62,802 nucleotides of DNA from a virus. The notes under the pieces were generated by a model. The model had not been told where the DNA came from, did not search any database, and worked only from the letters and a program-made list of their open reading frames with translations. Both the position numbers and the translations under genes were made by a program. Positions within the stretch are counted from its first letter, which is position 1, and the number at the start of each line of letters is the position of its first letter. Positions 48,022 to 55,525 of this stretch are shown here, piece by piece. The stretch spans positions 1-62,802 of IMG/VR virus record IMGVR_UViG_3300027833_000047; one strand, given 5' to 3'.

Positions 48022-48052
48022 TTTATTTTTGTTTAAACGTTTAATTGGCTAA

Positions 48053-48074
48053 GAGGAGAGAATTAACCCTCCTC
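48053..48074 (-). terminator. Weak hairpin after the tail sheath gene
   Basis: GAGGAG at 48053-48058 pairs with CTCCTC at 48069-48074 around a 10-nt loop, just past the sheath stop. There is no proper U-run after it on the minus strand, so termination is uncertain. Confidence 0.3.
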
Positions 48075-48097
48075 ATTATTATAAATATAGTTAGTTA

Positions 48098-51000
48098 TTA
48101 AATATCTTCAAAAGATGCTCCTGTAGGAGTAATCAAAAATTCGATATCTATAAATTCAAGTGCTCTCGTTGGTTTCAAGTATATTTTACCTGTTAACGTA
48201 TTAGAGTCTAAATCTTCAGGTGTACCTGAAACCGTAACTCTAAAGTCAATTAAACCTCTGTCTCTTCTAATACTATCTAAGATAGGATTAACTGAGTCTA
48301 AGAATTCTTGTCTTACTTGTTCGTCATTTTGTTCGAACAATAACCTTACCGCCACAGCCGAAATTAATTTACGTGCTTGTAGTAATAATCTTCTAACGTT
48401 TATTCTATCAAGTGCAGATTCTTTAATTTGTAAAGTTTTGTTACCCCAAATAACAGTACCAACATCAGAGAAGGTTGCAATTGGGTTTAATCTACCTTGG
48501 TATAGAGTATCTCTATCTTCTTGTGTTAACTTTTTACGTGCTTTAACTGAATTAACTAAACCTCTCGTGTAACCCGCCGATGCGAACCATGGGAATGCTA
48601 TGTTATCTGTTAATGCTAAGTTTCTAATAACTTCACCTGTTGGTGGAAGATAAATTTGTGTATTATTAACGGTGTCTCTTGTAAGTATCCACGGGTAATA
48701 AGTTGCGGTATAGTTGGAATCAATTCCTGTATCAGTTAAATTATCTACCGCTTCTTCAGGGTAAATAAAGTCTGTATCAAAACTACCTAAAGAAGGTGTA
48801 AACATTTGATAATCAGGTGTAGTACAAATATAAATAGAATCCGCTCTATCCTGTTCAACCATATCAATTGCTGACTCAACTAAGTTTGAATTATTTACAT
48901 AATCAATACCTGGTGTAGTAAATACATTAATGTTAACTGCTTCAGGATTGTTAAAAGTGTATTGACCCCATAAGTAAGCGTAATAATCAGTGTTTGCCCA
49001 AGTTAATTTGTCTGGACCAACAATTTGTTTAAACGCTCCCCATCCTGTTGCGGTTGGGTAACTTATTGAAGGTGCCGCACCTTTTCTAAATCCAGCCGCT
49101 CCTAATTGGTATCTGTCTCCGTTAGTTCTATATTGTCTATATATGTCCCATCCATCAAAACCACCTGACGGTACAACTGTAAATTTACGTGAATTTAATC
49201 TAAAATATGGACTACCTTCAGTTGGTTCTGAGTCGAAACTCGCATCTCCAACTTCAAACGCAGTTTCACCTGATGTAGTATAATTAGAAGAAATACTAAT
49301 AACAGTCGCTCCTGAATCCATATGGTAACCTTTAGTAAGGTAAGACCATGGTTGTGAATCCGTAGCGGTAGCTAAGTTTGTTGGGTTTTGTTTTCCTTTA
49401 TATGATAAGAAATCCGCATCTATACCAGCAGTGTTAGAAACACCTAAGAAAGTTCTTCTTACTCTGTCGCCTGAACTTCTTGTTTCATTATCTGTACCTG
49501 AAGCCGCTCCAAATGGAGGATTCCAAATAACTTCACCTGGTGTGTCGTATTTTGTTTTGTATTCTAAGAATGGTGATTTAACTCCTGAGAACTGTCTAGT
49601 TTGGTAACCTCTAAAACCACAAGGTAGTGAATCAAAAGGTGCGTCTTCATTCATTTCTAACATTATAAATCTAGACCTTAATTCAAACTCCCCATTAGAA
49701 GTACCAATCCTCTTAGCCACAAAACTATTTTGGTTCATATCCATTGTACAGTTAGTAAATTTCTCTAAAACTACAGGGTTAGCGTCGGTATCGAAAAAGT
49801 CACGTACTACCACATCAAACGTTCCATTATTAAATGAAATATTCATGATAGATACTTTTATCTCTCTATTTGCCGAATTACCATCAGAAATGGTTAACAC
49901 TTTAAACATATTATAAACTTGATTACCTCTTAGTTCTGAAACAAAGTAAGGTGTTTCAGGTGTTTGATATTGTTCTAAATACCATCCGATACTCGTGTTA
50001 GTACCCAAATCTTGTCTTGCACTTGGTAATTCAACGAAATCACAATTTAAACCACGAACTCGACCTAATCGATACCCCGTGTTTAATAAGTTATAATATT
50101 CTTCTTCTACAAATAAAGGTACTTCAGATTTTGGTTTAGCAAAATTAGATTTACCAAATACTTTTGATAAGTAATTTGAATTAGAAATATTAAATGATGT
50201 TTGGAATGTGAAAATATCACCATCCGATGTTTTCGCTGAAACCGCGAAAGTATCAAAAGGGTTAGTGGATATTCCAGAATAAGCTCCTGAACAGTCTATT
50301 AAAGCGTCAGTTGTTCCTGAAACCTCATATACAGGACCATCATCAGTGGTATATGTATCAATACCTCGTGAACGTAAAGTTGCTACTACCACATCATGAT
50401 AATCATTATATGGTGTACCCGTATAAGTAGTTACGTAAACTTGAGCGGAACCTGTGAAAGATAAACCACTATTAGTCATAGTTGTTACACCAAAACCAAA
50501 TCCTGTACCGTTATAAACGTCATTATTTTCAGTAAATAATGCGTAATACCATGGGTCGTTTACAGATGCAGTTAAATCAATTGATTCAAACTGTACATCT
50601 TCAACACCTAAAACATTTACGTTTCCTACGTAATTAGGTGTGCTAGTTGTAATATCGCTATATGTTGTCGAACTAACCGCACCCCAAAAATAAGATGTTT
50701 GACCTGAAGTTGTGTTGTTTACTATCTCTGAATAGAAATAACCTTCCATATCTGAAAGGATTGATGATTCACCACCAGTATACGTAGTATATGGATTTGT
50801 TATCACACCTTGAATTGAAGCTGGAAGTGAACTGTAATTTGTCACCGCAACACTTGTAGATGTTCCTGAAACTCCGGTAAATATAATATTAAATGGTCCA
50901 GATTCTCCCGTAGCGGTTGTTCCTGAACTATCTAAGTTACCGATAGTTGTTATTGACCATGAAGGTCCTGCGTCATACCCTGATAGACCAAGTACTCTAG

Positions 51001-51280
51001 TAACAAACAATTGATTTGATTGTTGTAGATATGATTTAGCTATATAAGCCGCCTCATACTTAGGTATCTGAGTATTTACGAATTTAGTTGGATTTGTACC
51101 ACCAAAATAGGATTGGAACTCATCGTAATTAGTTATGAAAATCGGCTCGAACGCTGGTCCCGAAATTGTTTCACCTACTAACCCAAGAGTTGTGACTCCT
51201 ACACTTTGTGCTACAAAACTTAAATCTCTTTCTGATGTATAAACTCCCGGAGATACAAATACTTTGTTAGATGTTGCCAT
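48098..51280 (-). CDS. 18: Contractile tail sheath protein gp18
   Basis: A 1060-aa sheath subunit; T4 gp18 has 659 residues. The N-terminus has the family start VFVSPGVYTSERDLSFVAQS followed by GVTTLGLVGETISGPAFEP and ITNYDEFQSYFGG. The C-terminal polymerising domain is clear: LDRINVRRLLLQARKLISAV, then RRDRGLIDFRVTVSGTPEDL and TGKIYLKPTRALEFIDIEF. About 400 extra residues lie in the middle (roughly 120-620), Ser/Thr/Gly-rich and beta-like, probably protruding domains on the outside of the sheath. It has a TATTTATC site 32 nt upstream and stands alone between divergent and convergent neighbours. Confidence 0.92.
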   Translation of the reverse strand: MATSNKVFVSPGVYTSERDLSFVAQSVGVTTLGLVGETISGPAFEPIFITNYDEFQSYFGGTNPTKFVNTQIPKYEAAYIAKSYLQQSNQLFVTRVLGLSGYDAGPSWSITTIGNLDSSGTTATGESGPFNIIFTGVSGTSTSVAVTNYSSLPASIQGVITNPYTTYTGGESSILSDMEGYFYSEIVNNTTSGQTSYFWGAVSSTTYSDITTSTPNYVGNVNVLGVEDVQFESIDLTASVNDPWYYALFTENNDVYNGTGFGFGVTTMTNSGLSFTGSAQVYVTTYTGTPYNDYHDVVVATLRSRGIDTYTTDDGPVYEVSGTTDALIDCSGAYSGISTNPFDTFAVSAKTSDGDIFTFQTSFNISNSNYLSKVFGKSNFAKPKSEVPLFVEEEYYNLLNTGYRLGRVRGLNCDFVELPSARQDLGTNTSIGWYLEQYQTPETPYFVSELRGNQVYNMFKVLTISDGNSANREIKVSIMNISFNNGTFDVVVRDFFDTDANPVVLEKFTNCTMDMNQNSFVAKRIGTSNGEFELRSRFIMLEMNEDAPFDSLPCGFRGYQTRQFSGVKSPFLEYKTKYDTPGEVIWNPPFGAASGTDNETRSSGDRVRRTFLGVSNTAGIDADFLSYKGKQNPTNLATATDSQPWSYLTKGYHMDSGATVISISSNYTTSGETAFEVGDASFDSEPTEGSPYFRLNSRKFTVVPSGGFDGWDIYRQYRTNGDRYQLGAAGFRKGAAPSISYPTATGWGAFKQIVGPDKLTWANTDYYAYLWGQYTFNNPEAVNINVFTTPGIDYVNNSNLVESAIDMVEQDRADSIYICTTPDYQMFTPSLGSFDTDFIYPEEAVDNLTDTGIDSNYTATYYPWILTRDTVNNTQIYLPPTGEVIRNLALTDNIAFPWFASAGYTRGLVNSVKARKKLTQEDRDTLYQGRLNPIATFSDVGTVIWGNKTLQIKESALDRINVRRLLLQARKLISAVAVRLLFEQNDEQVRQEFLDSVNPILDSIRRDRGLIDFRVTVSGTPEDLDSNTLTGKIYLKPTRALEFIDIEFLITPTGASFEDI

Positions 51281-51312
51281 TGTGTAATTTTTTTCTTAAG
51301 TTTTTATTTATT

Positions 51313-51320
51313 GATAAATA
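51313..51320 (-). promoter_or_regulatory. TATTTATC motif upstream of the sheath gene
   Basis: Sense-strand TATTTATC, 32 nt before the sheath ATG at 51280. Confidence 0.4.
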
Positions 51321-51357
51321 TTAGTAAAAAGATGAAAAAACTAATAAGCTAAGAGTA

Positions 51358-51365
51358 TATTTATA
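51358..51365 (+). promoter_or_regulatory. TATTTATA motif upstream of the ribbon-helix-helix gene
   Basis: Plus-strand TATTTATA, 6 nt before a 16-codon leader ORF starting at 51372 and 49 nt before the ATG at 51415. It faces opposite to the sheath-gene motif 37 bp away. Confidence 0.35.
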
Positions 51366-51414
51366 AAGAGTATGAAAAAGTTCTACCTTTTTTCTACATT
51401 TAAAAAAAACACCT

Positions 51415-51564
51415 ATGGCTAAAATAAAAAACATAAAAATTTCACCTGAGTCACATATGACTTTAAAAATATACTGCGAAAAACACGGTTTAAAGATATA
51501 TAAGTTCTTAGAAAAATTAATTGAGGATAATTGTAAAGAATCAAGAGATATCTACGGAGAGTAA
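51415..51564 (+). CDS. Small ribbon-helix-helix-like DNA-binding protein
   Basis: A 49-aa ORF from ATG at 51415 to TAA at 51562-51564. The product follows the ribbon-helix-helix plan of Arc/CopG-type regulators: a short basic strand (MAKIKNIKIS), then helix PESHMTLKIYCEKHGL and helix KIYKFLEKLIEDNC. It is the only plus-strand gene inside the minus-strand tail cluster, placed between the sheath and gp15-like genes. A 16-codon ORF (51372-51422, MKKFYLFSTFKKNTYG) overlaps its start by 8 bp. A repressor or regulator of neighbouring transcription is inferred. Confidence 0.6.
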   Translation: MAKIKNIKISPESHMTLKIYCEKHGLKIYKFLEKLIEDNCKESRDIYGE

Positions 51565-52605
51565 TTAAAGAAGTCTCGCTTTAGATTTTAATACAGACTG
51601 TTTAGTTATATCCCCCTTAACGACATCAATTTTGATTTCATCGTTAGTGGATACTTTTATAGTTGAAACATCATCACCAATATAGTTACCGTTAATGTAA
51701 ACCGAATAACTGTCTACATTAGTGGATTCTAAAATTGTTAAATCAATTTCATATCTATAAGTCTCAGTTAAAGATTCTATACCACTAACAAAAATTATGT
51801 CTAAATCAAAATCACTTGGGTTTGAAGGATATTTTTCAACTCTCCTACCTGTGTTAAGAGTATCGACTTCAAATATAGTCGCGGTTCTTGATATTGCTGG
51901 AGACACTTCAAACTCTTCTTCATCTAATAAAAATCCCATCATTAAGAATTCATAACTTTGTACATAGTACTTTCTTTTTTCAAGTTCTAAAACCGATTCA
52001 TCAGATGAACTATTTAAAATCATTGGTATGTAATGACCTTTTATTTCCGTATATGCTTGTCGAGATGAAAATTTTTGTAAGACTTTCTTATTAAAGTCAT
52101 TTAGTTCCCTCATTCTATTGCAAAATATTTTAACATTATAAGTAATATCCACAGGAACAGGTTGAGGTATTTTATAAATGTCCATACCTTTTCTTTGTCC
52201 ATCCCACGTTGGTACTTTGGCGTAATAAAATTGTCTTCGATTTGGAATGGTGTATTGTAATGACGGATTCGTCCCAAACTTTACATCAGGGTTTCTAACT
52301 GTGGCAACAAACGGAGGTTTAATGTTTTTATCTAAATCTTGAAAATTCCAAGACTCTGTAAATTGTGCCCAATTTTGTGTCGTAATTATTAAATCGATAT
52401 TACTTACATTCTTACCGTTTATTGAAATACCTAACTCATCTCTAACGAAGTCTAACATACCTCTATCTAAATCGGCATGTAAAATAGACTTAGGTAAGTA
52501 AGTTCCGTCCACTTCAATTTGTTCCAATAACTCCTCTCTTCTTTTAAGTAGAGTCTTATTAAGAGTTAAAGGTAAATGTTTTTTTACGTTTTTAGGTAAT
52601 CCCAT
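51565..52605 (-). CDS. gp15-like tail completion/sheath terminator protein
   Basis: A 346-aa protein. The middle region resembles T4 gp15-type tail terminators: RRQFYYAKVPTWDGQRKG, then PQPVPVDITYNVKIFCNR and a helix leading to KGHYIPMILN. These proteins cap the tube and sheath and dock to the neck. The N-terminal 60 residues (LLKRREELLEQIEVDGTYL) are an added helical segment and the C-terminal 70 residues form an added beta domain. It lies directly upstream of the sheath gene in transcription order, as gp15 lies before gp18 in T4 gene order. Its start overlaps the zinc-ribbon gene stop as TAATG. Moderate confidence by motif and place. Confidence 0.5.
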   Translation of the reverse strand: MGLPKNVKKHLPLTLNKTLLKRREELLEQIEVDGTYLPKSILHADLDRGMLDFVRDELGISINGKNVSNIDLIITTQNWAQFTESWNFQDLDKNIKPPFVATVRNPDVKFGTNPSLQYTIPNRRQFYYAKVPTWDGQRKGMDIYKIPQPVPVDITYNVKIFCNRMRELNDFNKKVLQKFSSRQAYTEIKGHYIPMILNSSSDESVLELEKRKYYVQSYEFLMMGFLLDEEEFEVSPAISRTATIFEVDTLNTGRRVEKYPSNPSDFDLDIIFVSGIESLTETYRYEIDLTILESTNVDSYSVYINGNYIGDDVSTIKVSTNDEIKIDVVKGDITKQSVLKSKARLL

Positions 52606-53165
52606 TATTCTTTAATTTCACTGATAAAAAAAACTTTATTTTTTGAGTTAATCATTTCGACCTCATTTGCATCATAAATTGGTTCTTCACTATTTTTTCT
52701 AACAAATGAGTCGTACTTATATGGATTATAGGTTATTACGTTCTCATTTGGTTCATCAGGTAAGTTCTCACATGGAAACGTACAAAAATCCATTAAAGTT
52801 CCAATCACAAATGCGTGTACATTTTTTCTCATCTCATCTCTAACTTTTTTCTTTCCTCCTTGTCTTACCCTAAATTCAACATTTTTTAATTTAACGTAAT
52901 CGGCATACATCACAATCTTATTTTTATATGATACTGAAAATGTGTGTTTATGTAAGTTATAGTATACCATAACCTTTTTACCGACATAATTTACTTCTTG
53001 ATTATCGTTACCACATTTATGACAAATATAAGGGTCATCACCACCATCACTTAAATCCCAAGACCATCCACATTCATCACACACGACTTTTTCGCCCTCA
53101 ATACCCTCACACATATGTGACATACGACTCTTAATTAAATTTATTTCTTTTATTAATTTTTTCAT
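52605..53165 (-). CDS. Zinc-ribbon protein of the neck/tail operon
   Basis: A 186-aa protein with two parts. Residues 27-55 are a zinc ribbon with C29-x2-C32 and C48-x2-C51 (VVCDECGWSWDLSDGG, then PYICHKCGND). Residues about 60-130 are a second domain (VYYNLHKHTFSVSYKNKIVM, then VEFRVRQGGKKKVRDEMRKN, then VHAFVIGTLM) that I recall as recurring in aquatic phages without a known function. It overlaps both neighbours (ATGA and TAATG), so it is co-translated with tail-completion genes. Nucleic-acid or protein binding is possible. Confidence 0.65.
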   Translation of the reverse strand: MKKLIKEINLIKSRMSHMCEGIEGEKVVCDECGWSWDLSDGGDDPYICHKCGNDNQEVNYVGKKVMVYYNLHKHTFSVSYKNKIVMYADYVKLKNVEFRVRQGGKKKVRDEMRKNVHAFVIGTLMDFCTFPCENLPDEPNENVITYNPYKYDSFVRKNSEEPIYDANEVEMINSKNKVFFISEIKE

Positions 53166-53677
53166 ATTCCTCTAAATTCCCCATCATTGACAGGTGCGGC
53201 AATTATACTTCGGTAAAAGGGCTTATACCCTCCATATGTATGTTTATTATCACTAACAACTCGACCATCGTTTACGACAGAATAATACCTTACTCGGTCC
53301 TCAGTTTCGTAATAACCTAAATAATCACCATAATCGATATCGATGTTTAATTCATCTAACGCATCTTGATATACACCAACTTTTAAGTTTCCAGGCTCCA
53401 TTTGTGATAAATTAGAATTCGCGTAATTTTGATTATCGGGGGATTCGATTGTTACATAACCTTTAAATTCTACGGGCGGTAAAAATTGTATCCCATCCTC
53501 TAAGGACTCACCGTATACATCATCAGTTTTAGTTTTTTGTCGGTCAACTTTGTATAAAACAATAGTGAAATGCATATCACCTTCAAGCCACTCTCGACCC
53601 ATATTTTGTTCCAAACCAAAATCTTCGGACCCGAAAAACTTCTCTAAACGCGTTATTGGTATCTTTCTATTGTTCAT
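53162..53677 (-). CDS. Putative neck/tail protein, function unknown
   Basis: A 171-aa protein without a recognised family. It contains TRLEKFFGSEDFGLEQNMGR, a VLYKVDRQKTKTDDVYGES segment and an acidic, Tyr-rich region (DIDYGDYLGYYETEDRVRYY). It leads the three-gene unit that ends with the gp15-like gene, and its ATG is 5 nt from a TATTTATC site. The divergent gene on the other side encodes the SNF2 helicase. By position it could be a head-tail connector component similar to gp14 in role; no motif proves this. Confidence 0.55.
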   Translation of the reverse strand: MNNRKIPITRLEKFFGSEDFGLEQNMGREWLEGDMHFTIVLYKVDRQKTKTDDVYGESLEDGIQFLPPVEFKGYVTIESPDNQNYANSNLSQMEPGNLKVGVYQDALDELNIDIDYGDYLGYYETEDRVRYYSVVNDGRVVSDNKHTYGGYKPFYRSIIAAPVNDGEFRGI

Positions 53678-53682
53678 ATATT

Positions 53683-53690
53683 GATAAATA
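53683..53690 (-). promoter_or_regulatory. TATTTATC motif upstream of the neck/tail unit
   Basis: Sense-strand TATTTATC, 5 nt before the ATG at 53677, in a 46-bp divergent gap. On the plus strand of the same gap, TATAAATA (53709-53716) lies 7 nt before the SNF2 gene. Confidence 0.35.
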
Positions 53691-53723
53691 GTTAGTTTAT
53701 AGTTATATTATAAATATTACATT

Positions 53724-55487
53724 ATGGAAAGTAATAAAGATAAATTATCAAAGATACCTGAAGTTAGGGCGCAACGTACATTAGAGGTGTACGATGGGTT
53801 CAATAACTATATACAATCCATTCAAAAAAAATTCAGAGAACAAAAACATTTTAAATTAACTAGGGCTCAAGCCGACTACATCAATAGTTATCATGAGTTA
53901 GTCCCTAAAATAGCCAGAAAGTGGGTCGAATTAGACAGTTACTTCGGTAAAAAAATGATGGAAGATAAACTTCTAACAAGAGTCCCTGAAAAAGTCTACA
54001 TAGAAAAACTTTTAGTTGAAAAAGATAAGTCCTTTCATATTTGGGGTAAAATCTTTGAGAATGAGAAATTACATTCCTTTTGGTTACCTCGTGTCGCACT
54101 AATTAAATCACAAGAAACCGAAAAAGTTGAAATTGATTATGAAAAGTATTCACATAGACCACCATTAGAACATCAAATTGAATCCATAGAAAAATTGGCT
54201 AGTCATAAAAAATATATTTTAGCTGACGATATGGGATTAGGTAAAACTACCTCAACAGTAATCGCCGCTTTAGAGTCGGGGGTGGAAAGAGTATTAATTG
54301 TTTGTCCAGCATCATTAAAGATTAATTGGAAACGAGAAATTCAAAACTACACTGAGAAATCGATATCGATAGTCGAGGGTAAGAAATGGGAAAGTGCGGA
54401 TTTTGTTATTATTAATTATGACATATTAAAAAACTTTCATGATATCAAAAACAAAGAAGAGTCAATTATATTACAAGAAGGATTCGATTTAGTTGTTGTT
54501 GATGAGGCACATTACATTCAAAATGTTCAGGCTAAAAGAACCAAACTTATTAATGACATTATAAACTCAATAGGTAAGGTTTGGTTGTTAACAGGAACAC
54601 CAATGACATCAAGACCAATAAATTATTATAACTTATTAAATTTAGTTGAGTCACCTGTCGCATACAATTGGATGGCATACGTTATTAGGTATTGTGAAGG
54701 ATATCAATTTAATGTGGGTAACCGTAAAGTATGGAACGTAAATGGTTCATCTAATCTAACAGAGTTAAGAGATAGAACTAAAACTCACGTTCTTAGAAGA
54801 TTAAAACAAGACATATTAGATTTACCAGATAAAATTATTACACCTGTTTACCTTAATTTAAAATCTAAAGAGTATGTTGCTCTAATGGGTGAATATTATG
54901 ATTGGATGGAAGATGATAGGGAAAAGAAATCATTAACGGTACAGTTCTCTATGTTAATGAAAATAAGACAGATAATCGCTGAAAATAAAATTAAAGAAAC
55001 TTGTGAATTAGTTGAGAACATTATCGAACAAGGTAAAAAAGTTATAGTTTTCACTAACTTTACAAATACCTTAAATCAAATTGCCGACCATTTCGGTAAA
55101 AAGGCAGTGAAGTTAGACGGTAAGATGAATAAAATATCAAGACAAAACTCAGTAGACCAATTTCAAGAAAACGATAAAGTAAGGGTGTTTGTAGGTAATC
55201 TTAAAGCTGCGGGTGTTGGAATAACACTAACGGCAGCTGAGGCGGTTATTATGAATGATTTATCTTTTGTCCCTTCGGACCATTCTCAAGCTGAAGACCG
55301 AGCGTATAGGTATGGTCAGAAATCTAACGTTTCAGTATTTTATCCAATATTTGAAAACTCCATTGAAGGAATTATTTACGATATACTCTCACAAAAGAAA
55401 AATGTCTTTGAAACTGTTATGGGGGATAATGAAGGAAGAGGAGACATTATGGAACAAATTATTAATGAAATATCAGTTAGAAGATAA
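53724..55487 (+). CDS. SNF2/SMARCAL1-type DNA helicase (UvsW-like role)
   Basis: A 587-aa superfamily 2 helicase of the SNF2 class. Motif I is at 168-176 (ADDMGLGKT), motif II DEAH at 260-263, motif III in WLLTGTPMTSRP, then NYYNLLNLVE, and the C-terminal motifs V-VI in GNLKAAGVGITLTAAEA and HSQAEDRAYRYGQKSNVSVF. The RYGQ motif VI and compact size point to the SMARCAL1 (HARP) group, whose members anneal and remodel branched DNA. In T4 a branch-migrating SF2 helicase, UvsW, does related work in replication restart, so a similar job is inferred. It begins the plus-strand group; the exact TATAAATA of the T4 late promoter is 7 nt before the ATG. Confidence 0.88.
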   Translation: MESNKDKLSKIPEVRAQRTLEVYDGFNNYIQSIQKKFREQKHFKLTRAQADYINSYHELVPKIARKWVELDSYFGKKMMEDKLLTRVPEKVYIEKLLVEKDKSFHIWGKIFENEKLHSFWLPRVALIKSQETEKVEIDYEKYSHRPPLEHQIESIEKLASHKKYILADDMGLGKTTSTVIAALESGVERVLIVCPASLKINWKREIQNYTEKSISIVEGKKWESADFVIINYDILKNFHDIKNKEESIILQEGFDLVVVDEAHYIQNVQAKRTKLINDIINSIGKVWLLTGTPMTSRPINYYNLLNLVESPVAYNWMAYVIRYCEGYQFNVGNRKVWNVNGSSNLTELRDRTKTHVLRRLKQDILDLPDKIITPVYLNLKSKEYVALMGEYYDWMEDDREKKSLTVQFSMLMKIRQIIAENKIKETCELVENIIEQGKKVIVFTNFTNTLNQIADHFGKKAVKLDGKMNKISRQNSVDQFQENDKVRVFVGNLKAAGVGITLTAAEAVIMNDLSFVPSDHSQAEDRAYRYGQKSNVSVFYPIFENSIEGIIYDILSQKKNVFETVMGDNEGRGDIMEQIINEISVRR

Positions 55488-55505
55488 AAAATTATAATTA
55501 CCTAT

Positions 55506-55513
55506 TATTTATA
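55506..55513 (+). promoter_or_regulatory. TATTTATA motif upstream of the superoxide dismutase fusion
   Basis: Plus-strand TATTTATA, 12 nt before the ATG at 55526, in the 38-bp gap after the helicase. Confidence 0.4.
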
Positions 55514-55525
55514 ATAAAAAAACAA

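Noticed and set aside
53709-53716. TATAAATA as a T4-type late promoter for the SNF2 helicase
   Set aside because: It matches the T4 consensus exactly, but it is the only such site found in this orientation, just 7 nt before the ATG, in an AT-rich gap; chance is as likely.
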